Shown piece by piece: positions 41,715 to 50,530 of a stretch of DNA of 64,000 bases. The DNA is from Eledone cirrhosa (lineage: Eukaryota; Mollusca; Cephalopoda; Octopoda; Eledonidae): positions 205,558,407 through 205,622,406 of the forward strand of contig OZ024740.1 in the NCBI GenBank assembly GCA_964016885.1, written 5' to 3'. Under the pieces are notes generated by a model. The model saw only the letters and a list, made by a program, of their open reading frames with translations. It had not been told where the DNA came from and searched no databases. Numbering within the stretch: the stretch's first letter is position 1; the number at the start of each line of letters is the position of its first letter. The position numbers and the translations under genes are program-made.

Positions 41715-42420
41715 TTGGTAGGTTTGTCAGGGTGCTCGATAGAATGCTTTACGTAGCATTCATTTCGGTCCTTTGTGATCAGTGTTCAAATCCTGCTGGA
41801 TTCAACTTTGCCTTTCATATTTTCAGGGTTGATAAAGTACCAGTCAAATACTGGGTTCTTCATCATCATCATTATCATCATCATCTAAATTGGCTGTGGT
41901 GAAACCTGGAGACAGATGGACGCCATTAGGTTTAAAATGGCTGCCACACGATATGACATCATCCTTACGACTGCATTAGGAGTTACAGGGGGTCAATAAC
42001 CAAATGGGAAGATCATAAATATGTGTTATTGTGAATATATCTATATGGTATCAGTTTATTAACCTGTATTATTTCCTTTATGTTTACATCAGAAGTTCTG
42101 TCCAATACATTCCCATAGAAAGGAAAAAAAAAAATTTTTTGTGTATTTTAATCTTGTTATATAAAACTGTTTTCATGGCATCAGTCTTTAATATTCATTT
42201 CATTTTATTTATTGTCATACTAGAGTCGATAAAATCACCTGTCCTTTCTGTTTGAATTTCTGGCCTTGTACCTAAACTCAATCCACTATTGTCTCTGAGT
42301 TCAAATCCCGCCGAGGTTAACTTTGTCTTTCATCCTTATGGGGTCGATAAAATAAAGTACCAGTAATACACTGGGATAATTGCTGGCCTTGTGCCAAAAG
42401 TAGAAACAATTATTGTCTAT
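41715..42420 (+). repeat. Two tRNA-SINE copies with AT-rich spacer
   Basis: 41715-41870: GGTGCTCGATAGAATGCTTT, GTTCAAATCCTGCTGGATTC, GATAAAGTACCAGTCAAATA. 42290-42415: 3' two thirds of the main SINE (CTGAGTTCAAATCCCGCC to GTAGAAACAATTATT). 41870-41885 is a short CATCAT tract. No gene in between. Confidence 0.7.
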
Positions 42421-43084
42421 ACATAAATGAAAAGTAACAGCTGCTCTCTGTAAGCATGTAGTGAGTGTGTGATATAAGCCAGATAAAGCATAAGTTTATG
42501 GCAGTCCACCTCTATCAGGGGTTATATGCATCTCTAGATGAAGACATAGAATCAAAAAGAGAGAAAATATTAAGTCAACACTGTGTCAATTGGTCACATA
42601 TCACAAAAGAAGCTAGAGCCTCCTCCTAATACTTTTCGAGGCATGCCAATACAGTCAGCATTACTACAGGTGATAGCAAGGCTAAGGCACTGATCCTAGG
42701 GACGAGAGACAGGAAATTTGTATTAGTTGAAGGCTTTGCTGATATCAAATGCAGGAGTTGGTGGTGGTAGTGATAGTGTTTAAAAGTGGCCCTGTTTGTA
42801 GAAGTGGGTGATTTTTCTCCAAGTTTGTAGGCCAACATGAAATGCCAAAGGGCCTGGGAGGTAGGTGTTCTAATGTAGATGTGTGCTTAATTGTTGTGAT
42901 AATGCAGTAGTTAGACAACCTAATAGGTGTAGGTATAAATGGGGAGGGTGTTTAGAATGTCCATGTGTTGTTAAGATATGTGTGTATAGGATGAATCTAA
43001 TTGATGTACATGGTTATCGAATATTTGGTTTGATTTCATTTTAATCAATCATTTTTATTCTACATGTCATTTACTACTACTACT
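42421..43084. other. No gene seen
   Basis: Unassigned sequence with no supported frame and no recognised repeat. Confidence 0.45.
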
Positions 43085-43245
43085 ACCAATAATAATTGTT
43101 TCTACTATAGGCACAAGGCCAGCAATTTGGGGGGAAGGAAAAGTCGATTAAATTGACCCCAGTGCATTACTGGTGCTTTATTTTATCAACTCTATCAGGA
43201 TGAAAGGCAAAGCTACCCTCAGTGGGATTTGAACTCAGAACGTGA
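43085..43245 (-). repeat. tRNA-SINE copy
   Basis: AATTGTTTCTACTATAGGCA, CAAGGCCAGCAATTTGGGGG, then ATTTGAACTCAGAACG: the SINE in reverse with the AAAGTCGATTAAATTGACCC variant body. Confidence 0.75.
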
Positions 43246-43404
43246 AAGGCCTTTCAGAGAAGATAACAAAACACTTTATCCTTTGTAACTTGTGCATTAA
43301 TATCATGATCAAACAACTGAAACACTCATTGTTGAAACTGATGGAGGTTCTCTCTATTCTAATGCAGAAATTTCAATATAAAATTAAAAAAATAAAGTGT
43401 ACAT

Positions 43405-43735
43405 AGCTCGGAGATCAAGGAATTGCTCCAGGTAGAGCTGCTATTTCTTTGAATTGAGAGATCATAACTTCGATACTATGGATATGGGGTTAAAAAGTCT
43501 AGGGAAAGAATTCCTGGACAGATTTTATGGGCAAAGCCAGCCAGCAGAAGAGCCAGAGGTTGACCACAAGTAAGATGATTGAATAAAATCCTTGAGCTTA
43601 GTTGATTCTACTTGGGGATCCCATCAGATCAGTTGGAGAGGGTTGCTTCTGATAGGACCCTCTCGATGGTGAGTCTGAGGATTCTGACTTCACAACCCTC
43701 TCACGAATAAGTGGGTGAAGAAGAAGAATAAATAA
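43405..43735 (+). pseudogene. LINE-2-type RT C-terminal fragment, copy 1
   Basis: Matches 44870-45187: CAGGTAGAGCTGCTATTTCT, GGACAGATTTTATGGGCAAA, GGTTGACCACAAG, TTGATTCTACTTGGGGATCC. It decodes poorly (QILWAKPAS-like). It ends in AAGAAGAATAAATAAAG, a likely 3' end. It belongs to a different LINE family from 44095-44660. Confidence 0.65.
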
Positions 43736-44094
43736 AGTAAAATGTTATCAAATCAACTTCCTTGCATTAGAAAAACGGAGAAGATTTATTAATGAATTGG
43801 ATCATTATGTGTTTATTATTTAGATGGTAAGGCCAATTGATTGGCTGTATTGATCAGACAACATGCTTTGCTACATATGGTTACGTCCCTTTACATTTTG
43901 AGTTCAAATTCTGCTAAGGTCAACTTTGTCTTTCATCATTTCTATAAAATAAAGAACCAGTCAAGTACTGGAATCAATTTACCCCCCCCCCCCCAACTTA
44001 TGATTTTGCCTAAATTAGAAATCATTTCCAATGGTAGCAACCTTTGAACAGTAGCATCATACATGTATGTATATATGTATCCATGTATATATGT
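43736..44094 (+). repeat. SINE of the second subfamily plus ATGT microsatellite
   Basis: 43825-43990 has TTTTGAGTTCAAATTCTGCT and AATAAAGAACCAGTCAAGTA ending in a 14-nt C run. 44060-44100 is a TGTA/TATG simple repeat. Confidence 0.65.
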
Positions 44095-44660
44095 ATGTGA
44101 CTCATTTGGAAGGCTCAGCGACCATCTGTGGTGCAGGCGAGGATTCACAATGAAGACCAAGGTGAGAGTGTATGCTGCATGTGTACTGTCAGCATTGCTG
44201 TATGCGTGAGACATGGGTTGCCTACAAACGGTCAAGAGACTGGAACGATTTCACCAGCAGTGTCTCAGAAAGATGTTAGGTATCAAGTGGCAGATGCATG
44301 TCAATGATGTTGAGGTCCTTGAGAGAAGCCAATGTCGGAGCGTTGAAAGTATCATCCGCCAACAACGTTTGCAATGGACTGGACACCTCTGCAGGATGGA
44401 GGACGATCGAATCTCGAAACAACTTTTGTTTGGTGAGCTTTCTAAAAGTAAGAGACCACCTCACAAACCAAAGCTCCGATTCAAAGATTGTGTAAAGGAC
44501 TCCTTGTAAAAAAATTGGTTTAATGGTGGTTGACAGGGAGATAGAAGCTCTTGAAAGAGAAACTTGCGTGGAATGGTGAATGATGGGGTTCATAATTTTG
44601 AGGACTGACACATAGAGCACGAGAAGATCAAATGGGATGTGCGTAAGCAATGTCCTGGTG
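44095..44660 (+). pseudogene. LINE RT C-terminal fragment (same family as 2098-3266)
   Basis: TKVRVYAACVLSALLYA, then LERFHQQCLRKMLGIKWQMH, DVEVLERSQCRSVESIIRQQ, WTGHLCRMEDDRISKQLLFG and KRPPHKPKLRFKDCVKDSL. It parallels 2284-2860 closely. A TGA at about 44207 and a TAA at 44507 break it. The zinc-finger end is not present. Confidence 0.82.
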
Positions 44661-44699
44661 TATCTCACGAAACAATTGGTGTCTCCTGAATATGGAAAG

Positions 44700-45187
44700 A
44701 TTTGCTTGAGAAAATCTGGTCTCAGGAGTCACAGTCACAGCCATGTCAGAGAGAACCAGTGAACTATGTTCTCCACAGTATTGTGAAGGTTCACAGGCAA
44801 CCTGATGTAAGACTGAGGCCAGGGAGATCCATAGTTGTTGTTAATGTGCAAAAGAGTGCAAGTTACTCGATAGAGTGTGTAGCCCGAAGATCAGAGAGTC
44901 GGTCCAGGTAGAGCTGCTACTTCTCCGCATTGAGAGATCATAGCTCTTGTATTATGGACATGTAGTTAGAATGTCTCAGGAAAGAATCGCTCGACAGATT
45001 TTATGGGCAAAACTAGCCAGCAGGAGACCCAGGAGTAGACCCCGAGCAAGATGGTTGGATAACATCCATGAGCTCGGCTGGTATCGCTTGGGGATTCAGC
45101 TGGATTAACTGGAGACGGTGGCTTCTGACAGGTCCCACTGGAAGGCGTGTTTGAGGACTTCCCCCAGGAATGAATGGACGAAGATGT
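44700..45187 (+). pseudogene. LINE-2-type RT C-terminal fragment, copy 2
   Basis: Reads YYGHVVRMSQERIARQILWA, SRRPRSRPRARWLDNIHELG, then WYRLGIQLD and ASDRSHWKACLRTSPR, the GHV/GRPR/W-D tail typical of LINE C-termini. It has stops. It abuts the Penelope-like element at about 45187. Confidence 0.75.
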
Positions 45188-45199
45188 GTACAACTTACC

Positions 45200-45590
45200 G
45201 CTGTTTCAGCTCTGCTGTTGATGAGCTCGTGGGGTGCAGTTATGATGTGGTAGAGCTCCATGAGGCAAAGATCGCATTTCCTCTTGAAGTTGTACGGTGC
45301 AGCCCTGCCGACAATATCCCAGTGCGTGGAGAAGCTGATGTTTAAGTCCTTTAGTGATGTGATGTAGTCTGCGAGCGAAGTGGAGTGTCTTAGTTTTTTA
45401 TTTGTGAAAGAGTGGAAATGTGTTCGAAACCTAACGGGCCGGAGGTAGCCCCTATATAATGTTTAACGCTATTGTGGCTAGTTACAGTGCATCTATATAT
45501 AACCCTATCAGTCAAGCAGTATCCTCTAAGGGGACAGCGTCCTCTGTCGCGGCAGTTGCAATTTCTGTCGCGGTTCCATCTATTTCCCAC
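45200..45590 (-). pseudogene. Penelope GIY-YIG endonuclease domain
   Basis: The first frame has the zinc-like NCNCRDRGRCPLRGYCLTDR, then VIYRCTV (GIY strand) and HYIGAT (YIG strand). After a shift near 45400 a second frame gives SLADYITSLKDLNISFSTHW, RKCDLCLMELYHI (the catalytic Glu and a CxxC) and HELINSRAETAVSC. The usual catalytic Arg region after YIG is not clear (GFEHISTL), so activity is doubtful even apart from the frameshift. The domain nicks target DNA for primed reverse transcription. Confidence 0.85.
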
Positions 45591-45600
45591 GGTAAGGCTA

Positions 45601-46223
45601 TCATTGTTGCTTCCCTACGTTGTTATCCACGCTACCGCAGCTATCGTTAGCACCATTACAGCCCACAGCACGCAGGGTGGTGCGATTGTTATTCCGCACG
45701 TCATGTCGTGCATGTTCCCCAGTCATTTCGCGGTTATGCTGGTTGCGTTTGCGGATGCCGTTGCCAACACTATTGGATGCTGCCAGGGAGTTGTTAAGGC
45801 CGATATAGTTATTGTCAGGTGTAGGTGCGTCTGAGTCGAGGTGCTGTGTCTTGGTGATCTTACTGTGGTTCGTTGTTCCTATGATGTCAGCGAGGTTAGG
45901 AGTAGTAGAGAAGGATATTTTTATATTGTTTCTATTAAGAATTTTTCTATACCTATGGTTGGGTGGGAAGTTCTTCTCTAAGGCTTCGAAGAACATCCGA
46001 GGTATGTTGGAGGCCACACTCCGAGAGTAGGGTGTGTATGTGTGTGTGTGTGTGCGTGTGTGTGTGGAACCATAGGATGTTACGGTGGCGATTACGTGTC
46101 CTTGTACGTTTGCTACGGGTGGTTCCATCTAGGTGACCGCTCTTATGTGTGTTAGTGCGCAGTCGCCCGTTCGGTGCCCCTTTCACTTTATGCTCGGGTG
46201 CACTCTTCCTACCTCTTTCATGT
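45601..46223 (-). pseudogene. Penelope linker between RT and endonuclease
   Basis: Asn/Thr/Arg-rich frames (RMFFEALEKNFPPNHRYRKI, then LNRNNIKISFSTTPNLADII), with a TG microsatellite (46030-46065) inside that may have contributed a frameshift. FPPNHRYRKILNRN-like segments with TPN fit the connecting region of this Penelope group. Confidence 0.65.
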
Positions 46224-47740
46224 TTATGTACAGGAAGATGTTGGTAATAGGCCGTCGCCTTTGTTGGTTTTGTAATAGGGGAATAGTTCGAGTAATCTGC
46301 AGTGGTCACCGTCGCCGGGGTCGTGATCTTTAGTGCGGTTATCTATTCTATTATATCCAACTTCAACGAAGTCGCCGCGTGATCGGTTATAGGTATGGCT
46401 TACTATAACGTTCGTTTTATGAGGGGGGTGGTTTCTAGAGCTAGCGTTAGGGATGTAGGAAATTCCTTGGTTATAGCCGGCGCTTATCAAGGCCCTATTG
46501 TAGTAATCTGCCGCTTGGTTGAAGATATCCTCATTGGCGGATAGTCTCGAGATTCTATGTGAGATACTATAGACTATGGAGTTGAGAGTCTGCTTAGGGT
46601 GGTTGGAGGCATAATTAATATAAGAGAGGCACTCTCCAGGCTTATGGTATGGCTTGTATAAGCCTGTACTCAACTCCAGGGTCACGTCCAGGAAGTTGAC
46701 AACCTTGTGGTTGAGGTCCATAGTTACGGATAGAACCTGTGTATATATTTGTTAAAGTTCTCTATCCTACGGGGGCTATGGTTCCTAACGGTAAACAGGG
46801 CGTCGTCCCTATATACACCTCCTTGTAGGGCCGGTATCTCTTCCCTAAACTTATGTAGGAGGTATGTCCCGACCAGGTCAGTTGCTTGTGCTGAGTCACT
46901 GGACTCCATCGTGACATCGAAGTTATCAGGACGGTTGGTTCTGGTCCAGTGGGAGCCTTCGAACTGGATAATGGTTCTACGCGCCGCTAGAACTATGTCT
47001 ATTTCTTTTTTAGTGAGGCTAGTGTTAGATTTAGCTAAGATAAGTGCCTTATTTAAGAGTATGGGGGAGATAGAGGCGTAGTAACTATCTATGTCAAACT
47101 GGATGAACTTCAGGGTGGCTTTATCCGGCAACTCGGTGAACCAATTTATGACCTGGTCGGTGTTGCCCCAGAGGCAGACCTTAGCCTTTCTGTCGAGGAT
47201 CACTTTACTAATCTTACCTATATCTGATGTAGAGGGGCAAATTAGTCTAATAGAGGGGCTTTCATTAAAGTCATATTTGTGATCCTTAAGAGAGAATTTA
47301 GGCATCAGAGGGACGTATGGGTTAGTGTACTTTTCTATTTCTAAGTTGGTGACTATATCCTTCCCTATTCTATTTATGTCATTTAGGGTACTAGAGGGTG
47401 TCTTTTTGTAGTCTTTGTGTAGTTCCTTATAGATGAATTTTTTATACTTACTCGCGTCCATCTTGTACAGCTTTTGGGTTTTGTCGGAGGTGACGAAGAG
47501 GTGCAGGTCATTCTTGATCTTAGTTATTAGTGTATCAAGGGACGTTAATAATGGATTGCTGCATTGGTGTTTCTTTCTGCACTTAACGTTTTTGATCATT
47601 TTCAGCAGGTCCTCTTCAAAGGAGTCCACTAAGGTGTATGTGCGGTGGGTTTCGGTATGTTTAGAAGCCATACCTCTCTTAGGATTCAGGAAGGTTACGG
47701 GTGTTCTTATCCAGGTGGTAGGCCTTCCATCTGACTCTCC
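46224..47740 (-). pseudogene. Penelope reverse transcriptase
   Basis: The main frame (47671-46724) contains YVPLMPKFSLKDHKYDFNES (early RT), FIQFDIDSYYASISP (motif A), FDVTMESSDSAQATDLVGTY (motif B region) and GVYRDDALFTV (motif C, YRDD with the catalytic Asp pair). A single shift at 46722-46724 leads to NFLDVTLELSTGLYKPYHKP and LNSIVYSISHRISRLSANED (thumb). The frame also extends upstream of the ATG at 47671 through VTFLNPKRG to at least 47735, so the ATG may not be the true start. Confidence 0.9.
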
Positions 47741-47885
47741 GTATAAACGAATTAGTCACGTCTATAAGCATTTTGAGGTAGGTTTTTCTGCTGGGTAAGG
47801 GGATACACTTGAGAGACATGGGTAACGGCTGGTTCTTCAACATAATGGCAAATAAGGTGAGATGCTCTACAAAAGGAGCACGGTA

Positions 47886-48260
47886 ATACAGTATTTACGT
47901 ATCGAGAGAGAGAAAAGAAAGGGGAGGATAGGTGATACATATAGTTATTTGCCAAGTAGCGTATGCCAAAGGTGCTCGATACTAGTGCCGGCAGTATTAA
48001 ATATTCGAAGTGTTAATATTTAGTGGGCTAGAGAGTTAGCAGAGCGTAAGCACGTGGGAAAGTAAGAAATCGGAGAATAGACTGTTAAAACATGTTTATT
48101 TAAAACAGCACCTACGTACGTTTCGCCCAGTTGGGCTTCTCAAGGGCATATATAATCAAAAGTGTTCCTTATATTGCTCGGAGAGAGTTTTGGGGTTAAA
48201 TCCACGTCAAGGTTCATTGCTCGCAAAAATAGCTTGTTTTGATTTTGCAGCAGGTCAAGG
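47886..48260 (-). repeat. Left arm of 375-bp inverted repeat (Penelope terminal region)
   Basis: Reverse complement of 48478-48853 with few differences, separated by a 216-bp spacer. In this arm the terminal sequence is in the same sense as the RT. Downstream of the ribozyme-like motif lies TTAAATAAACATG, containing AATAAA. Confidence 0.88.
48108..48147 (-). ncRNA. Hammerhead-ribozyme-like motif, left arm
   Basis: On the - strand: GCCC / UUGAGAA / GCCC-AACU-GGGC / GAAAC-GUAC-GUA / GGUGC. This matches a minimal type I hammerhead: stem II is GCCC/GGGC with a 4-nt loop, GAAA follows, stem III is a 2-bp stem with a 4-nt loop, cleavage would fall after GUA, and stem I pairs GCCC with GGUGC with a bulge. 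The core UUGAGAA differs from CUGANGA at positions 3 and 8 (C3 to U, G8 to A), which keeps the 3-8 base pair. Penelope-like elements are known to carry hammerheads in their terminal repeats. Confidence 0.62.
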
Positions 48261-48261
48261 G

Positions 48262-48477
48262 AGGTAATTCGGCCGGTGTTGGGGCAGTCTTTCCCGGACA
48301 AATTATTTATCCGCTACGAGATGAGTTACAACCTTACCATTGTCGATACGCATGTAATCAACGCTTATTTTGAGAGTTTTTTTGCTGCATCTGTTTGTCT
48401 GAGTCGTTTGAGGCTGGGTCTGGTATGCAAGGATAGTTTCCTGGGTGTTATTTTGCGGCGCCTGCCCGCCGGGGTGT
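48262..48477. other. Spacer of the inverted repeat
   Basis: A 216-bp GC-richer spacer that both arms flank. A frame exists on each strand but neither is recognisable. It may be the element's 5' untranslated sequence caught between two inverted terminal copies. Confidence 0.55.
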
Positions 48478-48846
48478 CCCTTAACCTGCTGCAAAATCAA
48501 AACAAGCTATTTTTGCTATTTTAACCTTGACGTGGATTTAACCCCCAAAACTCTCTCCGAGCAATGTAAGGAACACTTTTGATTATATATGCCCTTGAGA
48601 AGCCCAACTGGGCGAAATGTACGTAGGTGCTATTTTAAATAAACATGTTTTAACGGTCTATTCTCCGATTTCTTACTTTCCCACGTGCTTACGCTCTGCT
48701 AACTCTCTAGCCCACTAAATATTAACACTTCGAATATTTAATACTGCCGGCACTAGTATCGAGCACCTTTGGCATACGCTACTTGGCAAATAACTATATG
48801 TATCACCTATCCTCCCCTTTCTTTTCTCTCTCTCGATACGTAAATA

Positions 48847-48853
<7 letters not shown>
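48478..48853 (+). repeat. Right arm of 375-bp inverted repeat
   Basis: Mirror image of 47886-48260, ending in CGATACGTAAATACTGTAT and then a TA microsatellite. It differs by a small indel near 48510-48525 and single substitutions. Confidence 0.88.
48591..48630 (+). ncRNA. Hammerhead-ribozyme-like motif, right arm
   Basis: Same motif on the + strand: UUGAGAA core, GCCC-AACU-GGGC stem II, GAAAU-GUAC-GUA, GGUGC. The only change from the left arm is C to U in stem III, which leaves a G-U wobble. Both copies share the coupled C3U/G8A core. Confidence 0.6.

Positions 48854-48914
<61 letters not shown>
48851..48914. repeat. (AT)n microsatellite
   Basis: About 60 bp of perfect TA dinucleotides directly at the outer edge of the Penelope arm. 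Confidence 0.95.
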
Positions 48915-48916
<2 letters not shown>

Positions 48917-49429
48917 GTGAAACATAAGTCAATTGCATGAACTCATAATCCTTTATTTACTGCTTTATTTGTATGAAATTGTAAATAAGAGAAAAGTATT
49001 AGAACAGGGGGGAATAACTCGCCGAACGCGATAGGTTTGGGGCCCCAGGGACCACATTTTTCAAGTTAGAGATTTGAAACCTCGTCTATTTACTTTCTTG
49101 GCACTTTTTACATAGGTGTGTAAATTTTCATGTCAGTCCGACCACGTCTACTACCATTTAACCGTGCACATCTGAATTTCAACCACCATCCATTTCACAA
49201 ATATATATTAGATATGTCAATCAATTTCTAGTTGATATAACATGCTCGGATCTATTCACTGGAATCTTTGAGCTTATTCTACAGTGAGTATGGCGCATGT
49301 CTCGGACATGACTCCTTTAATTTAATTTAACTAAATTTATTTCGGATATATAAACGGCTCCTTATCTGTAGAGCTAAATCGGTTGAAAATTACACTTACA
49401 CATACATAAACACTGAAAACAAAACACTA
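48915..49429 (+). other. Probable LINE 5' untranslated region or flank
   Basis: No frame is supported. The stretch from about 49010 (GGAATAACTCGCCGAACGCG) has higher GC than the flank and leads into the LINE ORF1, so it may be the element's 5' UTR. The exact 5' boundary was not found. Confidence 0.4.
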
Positions 49430-49777
49430 ATGGAGACCATCACGAACAACCCTTCGGTGAAAACCGAAGGGAAAACTTTCGCTCACTCTAATAAAATTAA
49501 CAAAAAACTGAACCTAAAACTGATTAGGGTCCCTATACAAACTTATAGGTCCATAAAAGAAACATTTCAAAAGGATGTGGGGAATTCCTGCGTGAAACCA
49601 CTTAACCGCGTCCTTCTCAAATGTTTCCCCACTCCAGACACCCCCATCCCACCAGACACCCCCTCCCCATCAAACATCTCTGTCCCCAGCCCACCGGAAA
49701 CCACCACCCACCCAGATAACCCCTCCAACACCCCCATGGAAATCGTGCAGCCTGGTCCCCAGGAGACGAAGAGGTAA
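49430..49777 (+). CDS. LINE ORF1-like protein, short, proline-rich tail
   Basis: A 115-codon open frame: a basic N-terminal half (NKINKKLNLKLIRVPIQTYR) and a Pro/Thr/Ser-rich tail (PTPDTPIPPDTPSPSNISVP). No zinc knuckle or coiled coil is visible, unlike typical L1/Tx1 ORF1 proteins, so it is either truncated or not the complete ORF1. It ends 40 bp before the ORF2 ATG. Confidence 0.5.
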   Translation: METITNNPSVKTEGKTFAHSNKINKKLNLKLIRVPIQTYRSIKETFQKDVGNSCVKPLNRVLLKCFPTPDTPIPPDTPSPSNISVPSPPETTTHPDNPSNTPMEIVQPGPQETKR

Positions 49778-49817
49778 GTGATTTCTTTTCCTCTTCTTTT
49801 AACTTTTCAGCACCAAC

Positions 49818-50530
49818 ATGGCCAATATAAGAGTTGCATGTGTGAATGTACGCGGCCTGGGGATGCCCTGGAAACAGGGCAAACTCTTAAACGACCTCAG
49901 GTAGCATAGTATGGATGTAGTAGCCATTTGCGACAGCTAGCCCCCATCTTAGACGACTTTGAGATCTACGCATCTCTCTGTCAGCCGGGAGGTGGGGGCG
50001 GGGTTGCCGTTTTGCTGCGGAAACACCCGGACCTCGTAACACAGGCGGTACATCTGGACCCGGAGGGTCGACTGGTGGTCCTAGACGTTGACGGTAGTGA
50101 AGGTGGAGCCTTCAGGCTGGTGGCCGCATATGCTCCACCCGGGACACCGCGGCCAGACTTCTTCAAACGTCTAGAGACTTTTTGGGAACGTCCCGCTCCT
50201 TGCTTTTAGTGGGGGACTGGAATGGAATCCTAGATGCACGTTGGGAATATGTGGGAGCATGTCCCGATAAAGGGGGGTGTAACAGCCTCAAACAGTTAAT
50301 TGGCCGATTTGACCTGGCCAATAGATATCGACTAGATTTTCCGACTGTGCCACTGTGGACGTGAACTAATCGCAGCGGAACATCTAGATCGTACCTAGAT
50401 AGGGTTCTAGTTAGAAATAAAGATAGGGACATGTTAAGCTGTCCACAAATGTTCATGGTTGCCTATTCAGATCACAAACTAGTGACCTGCATGGTAAACC
50501 TTGATAGAACACATAGACAAGGACCCGGCT
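49818..50530 (+). pseudogene. LINE ORF2 apurinic-type endonuclease, broken
   Basis: Starts MANIRVACVNVRGLGMPWKQ. Later pieces are FRLVAAYAPPGTPRPDFFKR, LLLVGDWNGILDARWEY (GDWN in the catalytic GDFN position) and SYLDRVLVRN...YSDHKLV (the SDH catalytic motif). Early stops and two frame changes before about 50190 break it. It would nick target DNA for primed reverse transcription. Confidence 0.82.

Larger units (their letters stand above)
45188..48853 (-). mobile_element. Penelope-like element with RT, GIY-YIG endonuclease and inverted terminal arms
   Basis: On the - strand the order is: inverted-repeat region (48853-47886), RT (47740-46224), a long polar linker (46128-45601), and a GIY-YIG endonuclease (45590-45200). 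RT followed by C-terminal GIY-YIG is the canonical Penelope order. Frames are broken in several places, so the copy is inactive. The 3' edge abuts a LINE fragment at about 45187 without a visible 3' terminal repeat, so the 3' end is either truncated or was the integration junction. Confidence 0.88.
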
